Source: Ricinus communis
Taxonomy: Eukaryota; Streptophyta; Magnoliopsida; Malpighiales; Euphorbiaceae
Assembly (NCBI RefSeq): GCF_019578655.1
Contig: NC_063259.1
Coordinates: forward strand, 23,423,277-23,487,276
Direction of reading: 5' to 3'
DNA length: 64,000 nucleotides
The notes beneath the pieces were generated by a model that saw only the letters and a program-made list of their open reading frames with translations, ran no database searches and was not told the origin of the DNA. Made by a program: the position numbers and the translations under genes. Below, piece after piece: positions 61,214 through 64,000 of the stretch (positions are counted from its first letter, which is position 1; every line of letters starts with the position of its first letter).

Positions 61214-63820
61214 GAAAAGGGAGGTTATGATGACATCAATCCCACTCTATCATGACGTTTCTGCTAATGCCTTATACGCATTTTGCCCTAGCGTAGAGAT
61301 GCAAATAACTTGTTGGGATTTTTAAGCTTCGGATATGATGAGTGGTGCCTTTGAATTCCTTCACAATTTTAATACCAAAATTGTTCATTCTTTTCTCTTA
61401 CCATTATCATATCTTTTATTACCAAGCAAGGCAGAGATGAAAAAGAATTGATGAAAACATTTTACCTCTTTCTTTCCTTTAATTATTTTCTTTACAAATG
61501 AAATAATACATGCATGTAGCTTAAGTATATTTGGTTAGTGGATATCTTAATTGCATGAGATGCATGAGCCACAATCTACCTAAATAAAATAATTAAAATG
61601 CCATCATACTTAATTATGTATGCCACTTGAGCTTGGTTAATTGCTATGGGAGGGAATGATAATGGCTGTAAGGCACGTCCTGATTAATTTATTCGTTTCC
61701 TTTTATTATCAACAGTCCCTTAATTACTTCCATTGAAAATCTTTCACATTCAACTTAAAAATAAAGTACTTCTCTCTTTCTGCACTTTAAAACGTGTATA
61801 AGGAGTGATAACATGTTGAATCTAAAAATCTTTAATTAGTTTTATTTAATCTAAATAATTACTGTAAAAGTGCTAAATCATATCTATTTGTATTTTTATT
61901 CGATTCATTCGTATATATAATATTTCATTTAAATTTAGTTTTATGATAAAAATTATCCTTTAAGTCAATCTTGTAGTTGTTTGGTTTTACAATGGAAGAA
62001 ATATAATTGAAGTTCACAAGAAAGTGGTCGTAATTATTGGACTTTTTTTTTTTTTTTTGTATCATTAGTAGAGGAGGAGAGAATGACCAATTTGAATGTG
62101 AGCAAGCACATGAATGCTTGTACTCCATCCTGCAGCGAGCTTTATCATCCACTTCATCCCATATGCACTCACCCAAAGTATCAAAAGGATTAAAATGTAA
62201 ACCGTGAGAAAACTAAAATTATTTTTGGGGTTTCATCTAATAATTTTAATATTTTGATAGAATAAGATATCAAGATTTCTATGATTCAAATGTCAAGAGT
62301 TTATTAATTTTTTCTTATGAGTAAAACAAGAGATTATGGACTATACGATATGAGAATAAATATTCTTTTATATTCGTTATAAAGACAAAAATTCACCTAG
62401 TGCAAAAGACTCGAACTTAAGACTTTTTATTCATAAAAACAAACACTAATATCACTTGAACTAAATCTCAAGTGTTCGGAATTCGCCCTTTAGTTACTCT
62501 CATAATACGCTTCAAGCTCGGTAGATATTTTCGTATAAAATTATTTTTAAATCTTCACACAACAGTTTAAACTTTTAGAGAGAATAGTTTTTTTAACACA
62601 TGAACAAAACAACAAATGTATGCCCCACATCTAGGTAAAGGAAGTGATGGTGAAAAATATTTTGCATTGCATGCGCCTGATGAGCCAATGATCTAATTTT
62701 TTTTCTTTCTCACCATAGTCATAAAGAGAACTTGAGTTGTATTGTATGTCACATCTCTATATCTCACGCGAGTTGTCACAAAGCTAATAAAATGAAAGCT
62801 GGTTTTGTGTCTCTGCAATATCTTGCTCAAAGAATAGCTTTTGAGGACTGCATTTGTATTGACAGTGTTGCTATAGATCGGAGTGATTTCATATTCTACA
62901 CATTATACATGATGAATCTTCCTTCCAAAGGGTACCGCATGTGCCTGAGATGAGATATTTAACAAAGGCAATGAGGATGTAAATTAGTGGTTTTCAAAGA
63001 CCCAATTGTGCAAGTCATTTTAATTATTCAACTCAAATCCACGACTAGTTTAGTCCATTTGGTATTTAGAACTCAAAATTTGATCAAATTTAAGTTTGAT
63101 CGACCAGATTAGCCGTTTAGACTAATTGGATTAATTGATTAGATTTTCTTATAGTCATGAATTTCTTAAAAATAATTTATAATTGAAAGACTTAATCAAA
63201 ATGAGTGGACTATTAATCCATTGATACTGATTGAACGACAACGAAAACTTAAGCCAATTCAATCATCGTTTTAGTATATAACACTGCTGCAAGAGAAAGA
63301 AAATAAGAAATTTTAAAACCTTTATATATATAGTTTTAAGAAAAGAATTCTCATTTATCCGTGTATCAAATTCAAAATATGTATAAAGTTCTTTATTTTT
63401 CTTAATTCAGTATAAAAGTTTATGTACTAATACTTTCAAGATAAAATTTGTAAAGTGAATCCACACAATTCTTTGTTGTTGGATAGAATTGCATAGCTAT
63501 TGCATTGTGTGAGGATCATAAATTCAAATTTAAAATCCAATAATATCCATTATGAATTATGAATTATGAATTTTAAGTTGATAATTTGTTTTTTTTTTTT
63601 TTTGAAATCCATCATTAATACTCCATAGATCTTAACATTTGAAATGAACGAATCAAAATACAGCATAGGCAATTTAAATCAAAATACAACATAGGCAACA
63701 TAGTCCTTTAATTTAGCGGTAATATAAAGTATTTTTGGAGCGGTCCATTTAAACTTTGAAAGAAATTTAACGAATAAATTTCTAGCTCATCATCTTACCT
63801 GTTAGACAAATGAACATAGT

Positions 63821-63822
<2 letters not shown>

Positions 63823-63861
<39 letters not shown>
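63823..63861. repeat. (TA)n microsatellite
   Basis: About nineteen TA units near the right edge. Confidence 0.9.
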
Positions 63862-63864
<3 letters not shown>

Positions 63865-64000
63865 AATTTTTAATTATGTCCTCATTCCTTCATTTAATGA
63901 AACTATTTATAAGTGACTGAGTTACTGATTTATAAATGTCGGGACATAATTACATAGCTTTCTCTGTTCCAATGGCCAAATTTAAAAGGGAACTAAACTT

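Larger units (their letters stand above)
58771..64000. other. Gene-free right flank
   Basis: AT-rich DNA with (TA)n at 59425-59470 and 63823-63861, (CT)n at 61185-61213 and poly-T runs. A GC-richer piece lies at 62085-62170, with a minus-strand frame (61925-62176) that I do not recognise. The frame at 62732-62953 also has no known match. No gene supported. Confidence 0.55.

Noticed and set aside
62732..62953. 73-codon plus-strand frame
   Set aside because: No match and no promoter or splice context.

Overview
This is nuclear DNA from a flowering plant. It is AT-rich, its genes are broken by many GT-AG introns, and it carries Ty1/copia and Ty3/gypsy retrotransposon remains, long (TA)n and (CT)n microsatellites and a nuclear tRNA-Ile. 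Every protein gene matches a eudicot family. Leucoanthocyanidin reductase, which is absent from Arabidopsis, points to a proanthocyanidin-making eudicot. A rosid such as a member of the Malpighiales is my guess; the sequence alone does not fix the species.

Layout, left to right: the 3' end of a decayed copia element (1-1480, + strand); the thylakoid state-transition kinase STN7 (3139-7808, +, ten exons); a 47-residue DVL/ROTUNDIFOLIA-like micropeptide gene (12559-12702, +); a promoter-like stretch with a 57-codon ORF but no recognisable gene (16660-17146); an AT-rich foldback element (20054-20846); the DNA-damage NAC factor SOG1 (21350-25076, -, six coding exons); a nearly complete but inactivated copia element with two 245-bp LTRs (26718-31389, -); a decayed gypsy LTR (33091-34785); leucoanthocyanidin reductase (35502-39183, +, five exons); a multi-pass membrane RING-finger protein of the Fragile-X-F-associated type (40140-47079, -, fourteen exons); tRNA-Ile(AAT) (49923-49996, +); a tandem pair of structured non-coding units (51340-51740); and a TMO5-LIKE1/bHLH30 transcription factor (55458-57466, -, two exons). 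The last 6.5 kb holds only upstream sequence of the bHLH gene, microsatellites and unassigned AT-rich DNA.

The genes do not form a pathway; what joins them is ancestry. STN7, DVL, membrane RING and bHLH30 lie in the same order as Arabidopsis At1g68830, At1g68825, At1g68820 and At1g68810 (identifiers from memory). SOG1, inside the block here, is in Arabidopsis at At1g25580, in the sister segment made by the last whole-genome duplication. The window therefore appears to keep an unfractionated ancestral order, expanded by retroelements.

Exon boundaries were placed by eye from GT-AG signals, reading-frame phase and remembered family sequences. All six spliced coding models sum to an intact frame. 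No transcript data were available.
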